NCBI GenBank assembly: GCA_943331005.2
Contig: CALQJX020000009.1
Coordinates: forward strand, 67,093-131,092
Direction of reading: 5' to 3'
Length of the DNA: 64,000 nt
DNA from: Bordetella parapertussis
Lineage (GTDB): Bacteria; Bacteroidota; Bacteroidia; Chitinophagales; Chitinophagaceae
The notes under the pieces: generated by a model
The model's database searches: none
Told to the model about the DNA's origin: nothing
The model's input: only the letters and a program-made list of their open reading frames with translations
Part shown: positions 10,401 to 20,172 of the stretch, one piece after another
How the letters are laid out: the number at the start of each line of letters is the position of its first letter
Numbering within the stretch: the stretch's first letter is position 1
Program-made: the position numbers and the translations under genes

Positions 10401-13400
10401 GATTAACAGTAACTACCTGAGTAGCATAAGCAGTTCCACAACTATTAGTTATAGCGTAAGAAATTGTAGCAGTACCTGCAGCAACTGCAGTTACAACACC
10501 ATCGGTAGCAATTGTAGCTACAGAAGTATTACTGCAATTCCAGTCACCACCTGAAGTTGCATTAGCAAGTGTAGTTGTAGCAGCTTCACAAACAATTGCA
10601 GTACCTGTAATTGTACCGGCAGCAGGAAGTGGATTAACAGTAACTAACTGAGTAGTATATGCAGTTCCACATGAGTTTGTAATTGCATAAGAAATTGTAG
10701 CAGTACCTGCGGCAACTGCAGTTACAACACCATCAGTAGCAATTGTAGCTACAGAAGCATTACTGCAGCTCCAGTCGCCACCTGTTGTAGCAATAGTAAG
10801 CGAAGTAGTAGCAGATTCACATACAACCGAAGTGCCAGTTATAGTACCGGCTGCAGGAAGCGGATTAACAGTAACAACAGAAGTAGCAGAACAACCACCA
10901 CTTGTATAAGTTACAGAAGCAGTACCTGCAGTAACACCTGAAGCAATACCGCTTGCAGCACCAATTGTAACTACAGCAGCATTACCACTTGCCCATACAC
11001 CACCTGAAGTAGCATTAGCAAGTGTGGTTGTAGCAGATTCACATACAGAGAGTGTACCTGTATTATCAGCAAGAGAACCACCTACAGAAACTGTTACGCT
11101 ACCCGTCATATTATTAGTACAACCAGAAGTAGCACCTGTAGCAACAACAGAATATGTACCTGCAGTTGTCTGAAGACCAAAAGAAATAGCACTGCCTGTA
11201 CCTGCAACAGCACTACCTACAGTAGTAGCACCTCTTTTGAGCTGGTAATTGATACCTGTCTGTGAGTTTGCAAGACCTACTGCAACACCTGCACCACCAG
11301 TGCAATAAGAACCGCCACCTGTAACCGCATAAGCAGCAGGAGTATTATTAACAGTAATAGTAAATGTACCAGGAGTACCTGCGCAACCATTTTTGGTTGG
11401 AGTAACAGTAACTGTAGCAACTACAGGAGCCGCACCAGTATTCACAGCAGTAAAAGATGGAATGCTACCATAGCTAGCCTGAACATATAACCTTTTAACA
11501 GTGCCTGAGCAAGGATCGCCAAATACTGCATTCGTTGCAGGTATTGTACCAGAGTTATTACCAATAAGGTACAACTGAGCTTTAGTAACACTGTTTGTTG
11601 CATGACAACCACCTACTGAATAAGTACCGCATGAACCAACTGGAGTACCATAGCTAGCAAAATCAATAGAAGTAAACACCTTACCTGCCGGAGCCGTAAG
11701 TGTTAAAGAACCATTTTCTGCAACTGTACCACATACAGTACCGGTTCTGCCGGTATCAAGACCTATAGTACCATTACTAACAGCCCATGAATATACAGTA
11801 CCTGCAAGACTACCTGTAAGAGGAATAGCTGCCTGAGTTGCACCATTGCAAAGCGACTTATTAGAAGGAGTTGTAACATCGGGAACAGGACTGGTAGCAA
11901 CTACTGCATTACCCGTCATGACATTTGTACAACCTGTAGATGTGTTTGTACCTTCTACTGTGTATGTACCAGTTGTTGTTTTCAGACCAAAACTGATAGC
12001 ACTTCCTGTACCAGCTACCGGGCTACCAACGTTAGAACCGGCAAGTTTCAGTTGATAATTGATACCAAATGTTGAGTTAGCGAGGCCAACTGCAACACCT
12101 GATCCACCAAAGCAAAAAGTACCACCACCTGTCATTGCATAAGCAACAGGGGCGCTTATGTTATCAATTGTAATAGTAAAAGAAGCAGGTGCACCTGTAC
12201 AACCATTTGCTACAGGCGTAACATTTACAGTACCAACTATTGCACTTCCTCCAGGATTTGTAGCAATAAAAGAAGGCACAACAGAATAAGCATAAGTAGC
12301 CTGAACATACAACCTTTTGCCTGCACCCACACATGGGTCACCAAAAACTGTATTAGTTGCAGGAATTGTTGCAGAAGTCTGACCAACTACATATGACTGA
12401 ACAACAGAGAGACTGGTTGAAGAATGACATGCGCTTGTAGCAAAACTACCGCAAGAACCTGTAGGAGTACCATAGCTGGCAAATGTAACAGAAGTAAATA
12501 CTGCACCACTTGGCGCTGTAAGTACAAGCGTACCATTTTCGCTGGCAGTACCACATAGAGTACCTGTGTTGGTTGCAGCCAGACCAATTGAAGGATTTGA
12601 GTTTGTCCAGGAATATACTGTAGCGGGAACACTACTGCTAAAAGAAAGTGAAGTCTGAGTAGCACCATTACAGATAGTCTGATTTCCGGGAACAGTAGCA
12701 ACAGGCAAAGGAGTAACAGATACACTTGTATTAGCTACACAGCCGGTTGGCAGCGTATATGTTATGTTAGTAGAACCACCTGCAACGCCGGTCACAACAC
12801 CAGTAGTAGCATTTACAGTAGCTATAGCTACGTTGTTGCTGGCCCATGTACCACCCGATGTAGCATCAGCAAGCGTAGAAGTGCTACCCGCACAAACTGT
12901 GGTTGTACCGGTAATGGCTGAAGGCAATGCGTTAACTGTTGCTACCTTAGTAGCATAGCTTGTACCGCAGCTGTTTGTTACTGCATAAGATATTGTAGCT
13001 GTACCAACTGAAACACCGGTAATAACACCAGTTGAATTCACAGTAGAAAAAGCAGTATTTGAACTGGTCCAGGCTCCGCCTGAAACAGCATTACTAAGTG
13101 CAGATGTAAAACCAAAACAAACTGAAGATGTACCGGTAATAGTACCAGCAGCCGGAAGTGGATTAACAGTAACGATCATTGTTGCATAAGCAGTACCACA
13201 AGAGTTAGTAACTGCGTAAGATATAGTTGCCGTACCTGCAGCAACGCCACTCACTACCCCACTTGCATTTACAGTAGCAACACCAATGTTACCGCTGGTC
13301 CATGCACCACCGCCCGTAGCGTTACTAAGGGTAGTTGTAGCAGCTGCACAAACTGTAGCAGTACCTGTGATAGTACCTGCAGCAGGAAGAGGATTAACAG

Positions 13401-15615
13401 TAACCACACCAGATGTCATATCAACACCACAGGTATTAGAAACTGTATAAGATATTTCAGATGTACCACTAGATATACCGCTCACCACACCAGTTGTTCC
13501 TACGGTGGCAACAGCAGTATTTACTGAGCTCCATACACCACCTGAACCAGCAGTAAGCGTAGTAGTAGCAGACTCACATACAGTAAGTGTACCTGACATG
13601 GTACCGGCATCGGGAGCAGCATTAACAGTTACAACAGCTGTTGCAGCAACTGTACCACAACTATTAGTAACAGAATAGCTGATAACTGAAGTACCTGCAG
13701 CTTGTGCAGTTACTAATCCTGCAGCATCAATAGTAGCAACAGTAGTATTTGCAGAAGACCATGTTCCGCCATCATCTCCATCTTCTGAGATCGGAGAATC
13801 ATCACCATCACAAAGCACTAAATCACCTGAGAGTGTACCTGCATTCGGTAATGGGTTTACAGTTACAGCTTTCACTGTAAGACATGTACCATTAGTATAA
13901 GTAATATTTACCAGACCAGCGGCAACGCCAGTTACCACACCTGTAGATGAGTTAACAGTTGCAATAGCAGCATCTGCTGTAGACCATACACCACCACTTA
14001 CCGAATTTGTAAGTGTAGTTGTAGCGCTTCCACAAACAACAGCAGTGCCACCTATAGCGCCCGGAGTTGAATAAACTGTAAGTGATTTAGTTGCAGCAGT
14101 ACCGCAACCTGTTGTATAAGATATTGTAGTAGTTCCCTGAATACGACCAGTAGCCACACCCGTTGTAGAAACTATAGAACCTACTGCGGCATTGCTGCTG
14201 CTCCATGTACCATATGAAGATGTATTTGCAAACGGAGTAGTGCTACCTGTACAAACATTAGCAGCACCGGTAATAGAAGCAGGAGTAGCACGAACAGTAA
14301 CAATAGTAACCGCATCGCATGAACCACCTGTAGTATAAGATATTGCAACAGTACCAGCAACAACACCTATAACAACACCTGTAGCGGCACCCACTGTAGC
14401 AATTGCTGTATTATTTGAAGACCAGGTACCACCTACCGCAGCATTACTGAGAGTAGTGGTAGCACCCTCACATACCGTAGCAGTACCGCTGTTGGCACCA
14501 ATACTTGCATTAACTGTAAGTGCTTTTGTAGCCATAGCACCACAACCTGTACTATAAGAGATGAGTGTAGTACCTGCAGCAATGCCGGTTATAAGACCAG
14601 TAGAAGCATTGATAGTAGCTTTAGCAGTATTGCTGCTTGTCCATGAACCATAGGGAACTGAATTTGTATAAGATGTTGTATAACCTGCGCAAAGATTGGT
14701 AATACCACTTATTGCAGCAGGTGTAGCTGTTACTGTAACTTCCTTGGCAGCATATGTAGTACCGCATGTATTTGTTACAGCATAAGATATATTAGTGATT
14801 CCGGAAGCAACACCTGTTACAATGCCGCTGGTACCTACCGTAGCAACGGCAGCATTACCTGTAGACCAAACGCCACCACCAGTAGCATTTGTAAGAGTAG
14901 TAGTAGCAGCTGTACATATTTTAGTAGCACCACCAACTATTGCAGCAACTGTAGGTGTTGTGGCAACTGTAACAACTTTAGTAACAGTAGTACCACAAGC
15001 CACACGGTAAGATATTGTAGCTGTACCGGCAGTAACACCGCTCACCACACCCGTAAGAGAACCTACAGTAGCTACTGTAGCATTACTTGTACTCCAGGTT
15101 CCGCCCGAAGCAGTGTTTGTAAGCGTACCAGGAGTACCTAAACAAATAGTGCCGCTACCTGCAATAGCAGATGGCGCAGCAGAAACTGTAACAGCGGAAG
15201 TAGTGCTGGTAAGCGTACCACTGGTATTACAGGTACCTGTACCGGTCCATGTAATAGTACAATAATAGTAAAACACCCCGGCGGTTGCCGTAGATGGAGT
15301 ATATGTAACTGTTCCCGTAGACCTTGTTCTGCAACTCCTTGATGATGTATTGACAAGCGTTCCACCAGAAGTGCTATTTACAGTATTCCTATACCAGTTT
15401 ACCGTCATAGTGGTTCCGCTCGTTGTTCCGGTACCAAGATTACAGGTATTGTACCCGAAAGAAATTCTACTTGCTGTAGCTCCTGCACAGTAAGTTCTGG
15501 CGGCAGACATTGTACGTGTACTACTTGGAGTGTAGACTTTTGCCGCAAATGCGCGTGTCCAGCCCATGGACAAAAAAATAAGCAATAATAAGGGGGCAAA
15601 TTTTGCGTGTTTCAT
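7453..15615 (-). CDS. Giant B: T9SS-secreted Ig-like repeat protein with two SUEL-lectin modules
   Basis: This 2720 aa protein starts with a signal peptide (MKHAKFAPLL...) and the N-terminal domain shared by giants A-C. It has 26 GGxW Ig-like repeats with mostly two cysteines each. After repeat 11 the pattern breaks for two modules. Each has a PKD-like half (YSWTNSNPSIG), then a segment with ASYGTPTGSCG and VFGDPC...KRLYVQ motifs (about residues 1016-1109 and 1290-1381), then the other PKD-like half (IPSFIATN). Those motifs match the SUEL D-galactoside/L-rhamnose-binding lectin family. Each module is followed by another Ig-like domain (TGGGTFCFGG type). The protein ends in a T9SS type A sorting domain. 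It is likely a sugar-binding surface adhesin. The gene follows REC3 by 41 nt and is co-transcribed with it. Confidence 0.94.
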   Translation of the reverse strand: MKHAKFAPLLLLIFLSMGWTRAFAAKVYTPSSTRTMSAARTYCAGATASRISFGYNTCNLGTGTTSGTTMTVNWYRNTVNSTSGGTLVNTSSRSCRTRSTGTVTYTPSTATAGVFYYYCTITWTGTGTCNTSGTLTSTTSAVTVSAAPSAIAGSGTICLGTPGTLTNTASGGTWSTSNATVATVGSLTGVVSGVTAGTATISYRVACGTTVTKVVTVATTPTVAAIVGGATKICTAATTTLTNATGGGVWSTGNAAVATVGTSGIVTGVASGITNISYAVTNTCGTTYAAKEVTVTATPAAISGITNLCAGYTTSYTNSVPYGSWTSSNTAKATINASTGLITGIAAGTTLISYSTGCGAMATKALTVNASIGANSGTATVCEGATTTLSNAAVGGTWSSNNTAIATVGAATGVVIGVVAGTVAISYTTGGSCDAVTIVTVRATPASITGAANVCTGSTTPFANTSSYGTWSSSNAAVGSIVSTTGVATGRIQGTTTISYTTGCGTAATKSLTVYSTPGAIGGTAVVCGSATTTLTNSVSGGVWSTADAAIATVNSSTGVVTGVAAGLVNITYTNGTCLTVKAVTVNPLPNAGTLSGDLVLCDGDDSPISEDGDDGGTWSSANTTVATIDAAGLVTAQAAGTSVISYSVTNSCGTVAATAVVTVNAAPDAGTMSGTLTVCESATTTLTAGSGGVWSSVNTAVATVGTTGVVSGISSGTSEISYTVSNTCGVDMTSGVVTVNPLPAAGTITGTATVCAAATTTLSNATGGGAWTSGNIGVATVNASGVVSGVAAGTATISYAVTNSCGTAYATMIVTVNPLPAAGTITGTSSVCFGFTSALSNAVSGGAWTSSNTAFSTVNSTGVITGVSVGTATISYAVTNSCGTSYATKVATVNALPSAITGTTTVCAGSTSTLADATSGGTWASNNVAIATVNATTGVVTGVAGGSTNITYTLPTGCVANTSVSVTPLPVATVPGNQTICNGATQTSLSFSSSVPATVYSWTNSNPSIGLAATNTGTLCGTASENGTLVLTAPSGAVFTSVTFASYGTPTGSCGSFATSACHSSTSLSVVQSYVVGQTSATIPATNTVFGDPCVGAGKRLYVQATYAYSVVPSFIATNPGGSAIVGTVNVTPVANGCTGAPASFTITIDNISAPVAYAMTGGGTFCFGGSGVAVGLANSTFGINYQLKLAGSNVGSPVAGTGSAISFGLKTTTGTYTVEGTNTSTGCTNVMTGNAVVATSPVPDVTTPSNKSLCNGATQAAIPLTGSLAGTVYSWAVSNGTIGLDTGRTGTVCGTVAENGSLTLTAPAGKVFTSIDFASYGTPVGSCGTYSVGGCHATNSVTKAQLYLIGNNSGTIPATNAVFGDPCSGTVKRLYVQASYGSIPSFTAVNTGAAPVVATVTVTPTKNGCAGTPGTFTITVNNTPAAYAVTGGGSYCTGGAGVAVGLANSQTGINYQLKRGATTVGSAVAGTGSAISFGLQTTAGTYSVVATGATSGCTNNMTGSVTVSVGGSLADNTGTLSVCESATTTLANATSGGVWASGNAAVVTIGAASGIASGVTAGTASVTYTSGGCSATSVVTVNPLPAAGTITGTSVVCESATTSLTIATTGGDWSCSNASVATIATDGVVTAVAAGTATISYAITNSCGTAYTTQLVTVNPLPAAGTITGTAIVCEAATTTLANATSGGDWNCSNTSVATIATDGVVTAVAAGTATISYAITNSCGTAYATQVVTVNPLPAAGSITGSATVCVSSTTSLSNSATAGVWSSANTSIATVGTDGVVSGIGTGATTITYTHTNSCGTATATHSITGVAVPSVASVTGASSVCASATTPFANATSGGVWSSSNSSVATVDTDGVVSGVAAGDATISYILSNVCGSSEATKSITVNPSAASISGASSVCQGGSTTFSIADPAGTWVSGAPSVATINASTGVITSVGQGVSTITYTAATGCFYSVKDIVVNNTVGDITGMPRSCEGQSSTLACATAGGSWSSSNTSIATVNSATGAVNGVTAGSATITYTAASGCYTTVPYVVYAMPAPITGTNTICTGSYIVLYSTIGGSGTWSSSDTIVATADLTSGMISSASVGTAIITYKIPASGCFVTTSVTVHATPAAITGATAICAGSTQSFTSATTDGTWSSSQPSVATINASTGLATAVVAGNTILSYIMPTGCYRTYNTTVNPLPSTITYASNNICLGKTAVFASATTGGTWSSSNTAVGTIGSASGVATSIDLGSTTITYRIPTGCAITTTLSVYNALASITGNDIVCKGYSTTLANATSGGAWYSGSAGIASVNSVTGVVTGMSAGTSRISYMLTGGCLASKTMTVAGITGTPSVCVGLNSTLCHGISGGTWSSSNTSVITINATTGVMTGVATGSSIITYNVGGGIYNTTSVVCNALPAAITGSSSICTESNALYTGTVGGSATWSSSDVSKVTISTTSGMATAVSAGTATITYKIPSSGCYTTRQVTVNPTPAAISGPSTACVGTSITLTSATEGGTWSSNPTTVATVGSASGVVAATSAGGVTISYVMPTGCRRTKVMTVNVSPAVISGPSVLTPGSSSAFSCATSGGSWTVSDAAIAAITSAAATSASVSAVSTGVTVISYTFSNGCWKSKEVSVVGSGAKSATTESFAEAAADLKLYPNPTSGTFTIEASMNGNLSIYTFDGKLVSEYQLTGNTTTVSLPSNLVAGIYICQFRFDDGSTKSSKLYFQN

Positions 15616-15656
15616 ATTATTTATTGTTTGTGTTTGTTTCTGTTTTTATTTGATGA

Positions 15657-16055
15657 TCAGTTTGAGAATTGGTATTTGTAGTCGTTGAGTATCTTATCAG
15701 TAGCGTAACTCATCATTTCCAGTTGCCGCTCGTCTTTCATTATGTATCCCGATACACCGTATCTTATCGCGTCTACTACTACATTTATATCTCGCTGTGC
15801 TGATATCATGAGCAAATGAATGTGCGGATATAGAACCTTTACTTCTTTCAACACATCCAGTCCGTTTATCGGAGGCGCATCAAAATCCAGCAATATGATA
15901 TCTGGCCTGATGTGTATGTTGTTCAAACATTGCTGCCCACTCTCGAACTGGTAAATATTCCTGAAACCCAGGTTCGTAAGATGTCTTTGGTACAAGTACC
16001 TGCAAAGGGGGCTATCATCTACTACAAAAACCTTCATTTCATTTTTATTTTTCAT
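15657..16055 (-). CDS. Stand-alone response-regulator receiver (REC3)
   Basis: This 132 aa REC-only protein starts MKNKNEMKVFVVDDS and keeps the phospho-Asp in LLDFD, the ISAQ switch and the Lys in YIMKDE. The ATG at 16055 is chosen over the upstream in-frame codon at 16082 because the predicted sigma-54 -12 element is at 16079-16080, so the longer start would not be transcribed as a full leader. It is the first gene of the operon with giant B. Its regulation and role are inferred to be as for the other stand-alone RECs. Confidence 0.92.
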   Translation of the reverse strand: MKNKNEMKVFVVDDSPLCRYLYQRHLTNLGFRNIYQFESGQQCLNNIHIRPDIILLDFDAPPINGLDVLKEVKVLYPHIHLLMISAQRDINVVVDAIRYGVSGYIMKDERQLEMMSYATDKILNDYKYQFSN

Positions 16056-16076
16056 CGCTTTTATTTTCCCAGTTAT

Positions 16077-16093
16077 AATCAATCAGCGTGCCG
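16077..16093 (-). promoter_or_regulatory. Sigma-54 promoter of REC3-giant B operon
   Basis: The minus strand reads CGGCACGCTGATTGATT. GG (16091-16092) and GA (16079-16080) are 10 bp apart. The GGCACG core is perfect and the -12 half is GA in place of GC. Confidence 0.8.
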
Positions 16094-16145
16094 AAACTAT
16101 AATTAGTTGATTTTCTTTAGTTTACTAGTTATATTAAATCATATT

Positions 16146-16178
16146 TGTTCCACATAATGGACAATATTTCCAATATTG
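16146..16178 (-). promoter_or_regulatory. Putative activator-binding site (UAS) of REC3
   Basis: TTCC boxes start at 16148 and 16168 (20 bp apart), 56 bp from the -24 GG, the same geometry as REC1. The near box is an imperfect dyad, TTCCACATAATGGA. Confidence 0.5.
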
Positions 16179-16449
16179 ACAAACATTTATGTTTTGTAGT
16201 AGCTACTATTATTACTGGTATTGTAGTGATCAGAAAGAAAAACTGCAGAAAAAAAGAGTCGGAATAACAAGCTTATATAAAATAAATACCACATACATAC
16301 TGGCGTATGTATGGGGTACTATATAAATGCTAGTCTTAAAAAAGACTAAACTAAATTCATATATACAAATTCTAAAGAGTAAAAGAAAAGCAGTAATTAG
16401 CTATGTCACTATCAGAATATGACATAACATATGATGTAGGTAAAAAAAA

Positions 16450-16477
16450 CAGCCGCCCCGGTTTCCCGGGTCGGCTG
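16450..16477 (-). terminator. Intrinsic terminator of giant C operon
   Basis: A 12-bp stem with one mismatch (16450-16461 with 16466-16477, arm CAGCCGCCCCGG) and a 4-nt loop is followed on the minus strand by eight T residues (16442-16449). Confidence 0.9.
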
Positions 16478-16506
16478 CTATATATTACAGTTAACTAAAA
16501 ATGCTA

Positions 16507-19500
16507 TTAATACCGGAAATACAATCTGGTAGTCTTTGTTGTTCCATCTTCGAACCTGAACTGACAAATATAGATACCTGCTGCCAGATCAGTAGGAAGC
16601 GAAACTCTAGTTGTGTTGCCATTCAGCTGATACTCATTGATCAACTTACCATCGTATGTATAGATAGATAAGTTACCGTTCAATGAAGATTCTACATTGA
16701 ATACACCTGTAGTTGGGTTTGGATATACCTTGAAAAATGCAGCTTCGTCTTCAGCAGCAACTACTGCAGCTGATTTAGCACCGAAACCAACTACTGTTAC
16801 ATCTTTAGATTTGTAACAACCATTTGCGATCGTATACAATACTGAAACCGTACCACTGGCTATACCTGCAATACTAGCTGTTGTAGCAGTAGAGGATAAA
16901 ATTACGGCTAATGTTGCATCAGACACACTCCATGTTCCGGTTGTTGAAGCACAACTAAATGTTGAAGGAGCGCCAGGACTAAGTGAAGAAGAACCAGGAC
17001 TAAGTATAGAAGGACCAGTGATAGTTGCCGGACTTACATTAATGGTCAAAGCTTTTGTTTTACGACAACCATTTGCAAGCGTATAGCTGATAGTAACACC
17101 GCCTGCAGTGGTAGCAGAAACAATACCGGTAGCAGAACCAACCGTAGCGACAGTAGTAGGATTTGAAGCCCATGTACCACCCGAAACTGTATTTGCAAGG
17201 GTAACTGTTGTTCCTACACATGCAGTAGATGGCCCCGTGATCGTAGCCGGAGAAGGGTTGATTGTGATCTGACGTGTTGTATAACAACCACTTGCTGCTA
17301 TCTTATAAGTAAGTGTAGCCGTGCCAGTAGCAACACCTGTAGCAAGACCGGAAGTAGAACCTATAGTAGCTACAGAAACATTACTACTAGACCAGGTAGC
17401 ACTACCACCCACCGTACCGGTGTAAATAGAACTAGCTTCAGAACAGATAGAAGATGCACCAGTGATCGCTGCAGGGAGTGCATAGATAATTGCAGTTATA
17501 GTATTAAACACACCTGAACTTATGGTATAAGTAACGGTAGTAGTACCCGCTCCAACACCCGTCAACACACCTGAACTATTTATTGTAGCAATAGCGGCAT
17601 TAGCTGTAGACCATGTACCTCCTGCGATCAGGTGATTCAAAGTAGTTGTAAGTCCCACACAAGCCGTAGGAGTACCGGTAATAGCAGATACAGTCATACT
17701 CTTGAATGTAAGACAGCCACCGGTAAGCCTGTAAGATATAGTAGTAGTACCAAGATTCATACCTGTAACAACACCTGTAGTAGAATTAATTGAAGCAATA
17801 CTTGTATTGCCACTCAACCAGGTACCGCTGGTAGCTCCTATAGTCAAAGTAGTAGTATAAGTTTTTAATACTATATCGGAACCGGTAATGGTAGGCAGGT
17901 CATTGTAAACAGACAGAGCTGTAGTTCTTTTACAACCGGTTGCAATGGTATATGTGATAGTAGTTGATCCCACACCCGCACTGGTTGCAATACCTGATGA
18001 AGAACCGATTGTTGCCGCAGCAGTATTGCTGCTAATCCACGTACCACCGGTAGATGTTGAAGCAAAAGTTGCTGTTTTACCAAGACAAATGCTATTTGCA
18101 GTATAGGTGATACTTGCAGGCAATGGATTTACTGATGTACTATATGTTCTAAAACATCCTGATGGCATTACAAAGCTAATAATGGTACTACCTGCTATTT
18201 TTGCTGTTTCAACACCCGTGATCGAATCAATAGTAGCTACAGATGGCTGGGAGCTAAACCACTTACCACCCGTAAACGTATTTGTAAAAGTCTGTGTACT
18301 ACCCGCGCATATTGCCGGTGTACCACTTATAGTTGCAGGAGTAGGATAAACTGTTCCGCTCTTTGTAACATAACATCCCGAAGCAGCGATCTTATATGTT
18401 ACTACTGCAGTACCGGCAGCAATACCAGTGACCATACCGGATGTGATATTAACTGTTGCAACAGATGTATCACTGCAGCTCCATGTGCCGCTGCCTCCAA
18501 TGGTACTATAAAGAACGGTAGTATTACCGGAACAAATATTATTTACTCCTGTTATAGGTGCAGGCATATCATATACAATAAAGTAGTCGGTAGTAATACA
18601 ACCACTGGGCATAGTATAAGTTAAAGTTGCAGAACCCGCTTCAACACCCGTCACTTCACCTGTAGTAGCATTCACTGTTGCGATTGCTGTATTGCTACAA
18701 CTCCATGTGCCACCAGTTGCTGCACAGCTCGCTGTAGCGCTTTGTCCTTCGCATGCCCTTAGCGTTCCTGTAATAGTGCCTACTGTATTAATAACAGAAA
18801 CTGTTTTTACAGCAATGAAACAACCTGTAGAAGCAGTAAATGACACTGTAACTACACCTACATTTACAGAACTCAACAGGCCCGTAGTAGATCCGACAGT
18901 TGCTATTGTAGGATGACTTGTTGTCCAAACTCCAGGCTCACCTCCAATTGTATAAGTTGCAGTACCTCCATTACAGAAAGATGTTACACCGGAAACAGAA
19001 CCTGAAGATGGGTTAACAGTAACTACTTTAGTTACATATACAGTACCACAATCATTTGTAACAATATAAGATAATGTTGCAGTACCCGGAGTTACACCAG
19101 TAACAAGGCCTGCTGTACCTACTGTAGCTACAGCTGTATCGCTGCTGCTCCATACACCACCTGTTGTGGTGTTTGAGAAAGAAGTAGCTGAACCGGCACA
19201 TACAGTACCTGAACCCGCTATAGAAGGTACTGAAGGAATTGTATTAACTGTAACAGTATGAGTAGCAACATCTGTTCCACATGAGTTTGTATAAGTATAG
19301 GAAATGGTAGTTGCGCCTGTGGCAACACCAGTTAATATACCATCGGTACCAATTGAAGCCACTGCAGTGTTTGCAGAACTCCATGTACCACCTGTTATAG
19401 AATTGCTCAGTGTAATATTATCAGACAGACATACAGCCGAATAACCTGTAATATTTCCTGCAGCAGGCAGTGGGTTCACTGTTACTACCTTAGTAGTGTA

Positions 19501-20172
19501 ATCAGTGCCACATGAGTTTGTATAAGCATAAGAGATAGTTGCATTTCCTGCAGCTACTCCACTCACAACACCAGTAGTACCTATTGTAGCTACAGCTGTG
19601 TTGCTGCTGCTCCACACACCACCTGTTGTGGCATTGCTCAATGTTGTTGTTGCAGCCTCGCATACTACTGCTGTACCTGTTATAGTACCTGCAACCGGCA
19701 GCGGGTTTACTGTTACTACCTTTGTAGTAAGATCAGCACCACATGAGTTTGTATAAGTATAAGAGATCGTTGCAGTACCTGCAGCTACACCACTCACTTC
19801 ATCTGTAGTACCTATTGTAGCTACAGCTGTGTTGCTGCTGCTCCATACACCACCTGTTGTGGCATTGCTCAATGTTGTAGTTGCCGCCTCACATACTACT
19901 GCAGTACCTGTTATTGTACCTGCTGCAGGCAGTGGATTCACTATTACTACCTGCGTAGCATACGCAGTGCCGCAAGAGTTACTTTTTGCATAAGAGATCG
20001 TTGCATTTCCTGCAGCTACACCATTCACAATACCTGTAGTACCTATTGTCGCTGCAGCTGTGTTGCTGCTGCTCCATACACCACCTGTTGTGGCATTGCT
20101 TAAAGTTGTTGTTGCAGACGCACATACTACTGCAGTACCTGTTATGGTACCAGCAACCGGCAGTGGGTTCAC
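16507..20172 (-). CDS. Giant C, C-terminal part after an in-frame stop
   Basis: This 1221-codon frame continues the gene at 20239-24348 in the same reading frame, 22 codons after its TGA. It holds Ig-like repeats 15-29 and the T9SS type A sorting domain (YPNPTTGVF to the end). The apparent start at 20172 is a GTG that encodes Val in the VNPLP linker of every other repeat, and there is no signal peptide, so this is not an independent gene. Either giant C is a pseudogene whose product cannot reach the surface or be sorted, or the stop is a sequence error and a 2612 aa protein exists. The terminator at 16450 follows the stop codon. Confidence 0.85.
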   Translation of the reverse strand: MNPLPVAGTITGTAVVCASATTTLSNATTGGVWSSSNTAAATIGTTGIVNGVAAGNATISYAKSNSCGTAYATQVVIVNPLPAAGTITGTAVVCEAATTTLSNATTGGVWSSSNTAVATIGTTDEVSGVAAGTATISYTYTNSCGADLTTKVVTVNPLPVAGTITGTAVVCEAATTTLSNATTGGVWSSSNTAVATIGTTGVVSGVAAGNATISYAYTNSCGTDYTTKVVTVNPLPAAGNITGYSAVCLSDNITLSNSITGGTWSSANTAVASIGTDGILTGVATGATTISYTYTNSCGTDVATHTVTVNTIPSVPSIAGSGTVCAGSATSFSNTTTGGVWSSSDTAVATVGTAGLVTGVTPGTATLSYIVTNDCGTVYVTKVVTVNPSSGSVSGVTSFCNGGTATYTIGGEPGVWTTSHPTIATVGSTTGLLSSVNVGVVTVSFTASTGCFIAVKTVSVINTVGTITGTLRACEGQSATASCAATGGTWSCSNTAIATVNATTGEVTGVEAGSATLTYTMPSGCITTDYFIVYDMPAPITGVNNICSGNTTVLYSTIGGSGTWSCSDTSVATVNITSGMVTGIAAGTAVVTYKIAASGCYVTKSGTVYPTPATISGTPAICAGSTQTFTNTFTGGKWFSSQPSVATIDSITGVETAKIAGSTIISFVMPSGCFRTYSTSVNPLPASITYTANSICLGKTATFASTSTGGTWISSNTAAATIGSSSGIATSAGVGSTTITYTIATGCKRTTALSVYNDLPTITGSDIVLKTYTTTLTIGATSGTWLSGNTSIASINSTTGVVTGMNLGTTTISYRLTGGCLTFKSMTVSAITGTPTACVGLTTTLNHLIAGGTWSTANAAIATINSSGVLTGVGAGTTTVTYTISSGVFNTITAIIYALPAAITGASSICSEASSIYTGTVGGSATWSSSNVSVATIGSTSGLATGVATGTATLTYKIAASGCYTTRQITINPSPATITGPSTACVGTTVTLANTVSGGTWASNPTTVATVGSATGIVSATTAGGVTISYTLANGCRKTKALTINVSPATITGPSILSPGSSSLSPGAPSTFSCASTTGTWSVSDATLAVILSSTATTASIAGIASGTVSVLYTIANGCYKSKDVTVVGFGAKSAAVVAAEDEAAFFKVYPNPTTGVFNVESSLNGNLSIYTYDGKLINEYQLNGNTTRVSLPTDLAAGIYICQFRFEDGTTKTTRLYFRY

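Noticed and set aside
16507..20172. C-terminal half of giant C as an independent gene
   Set aside because: Its apparent start is the Val codon of a VNPLP linker; it lacks a signal peptide and a promoter and is in frame with the upstream half.
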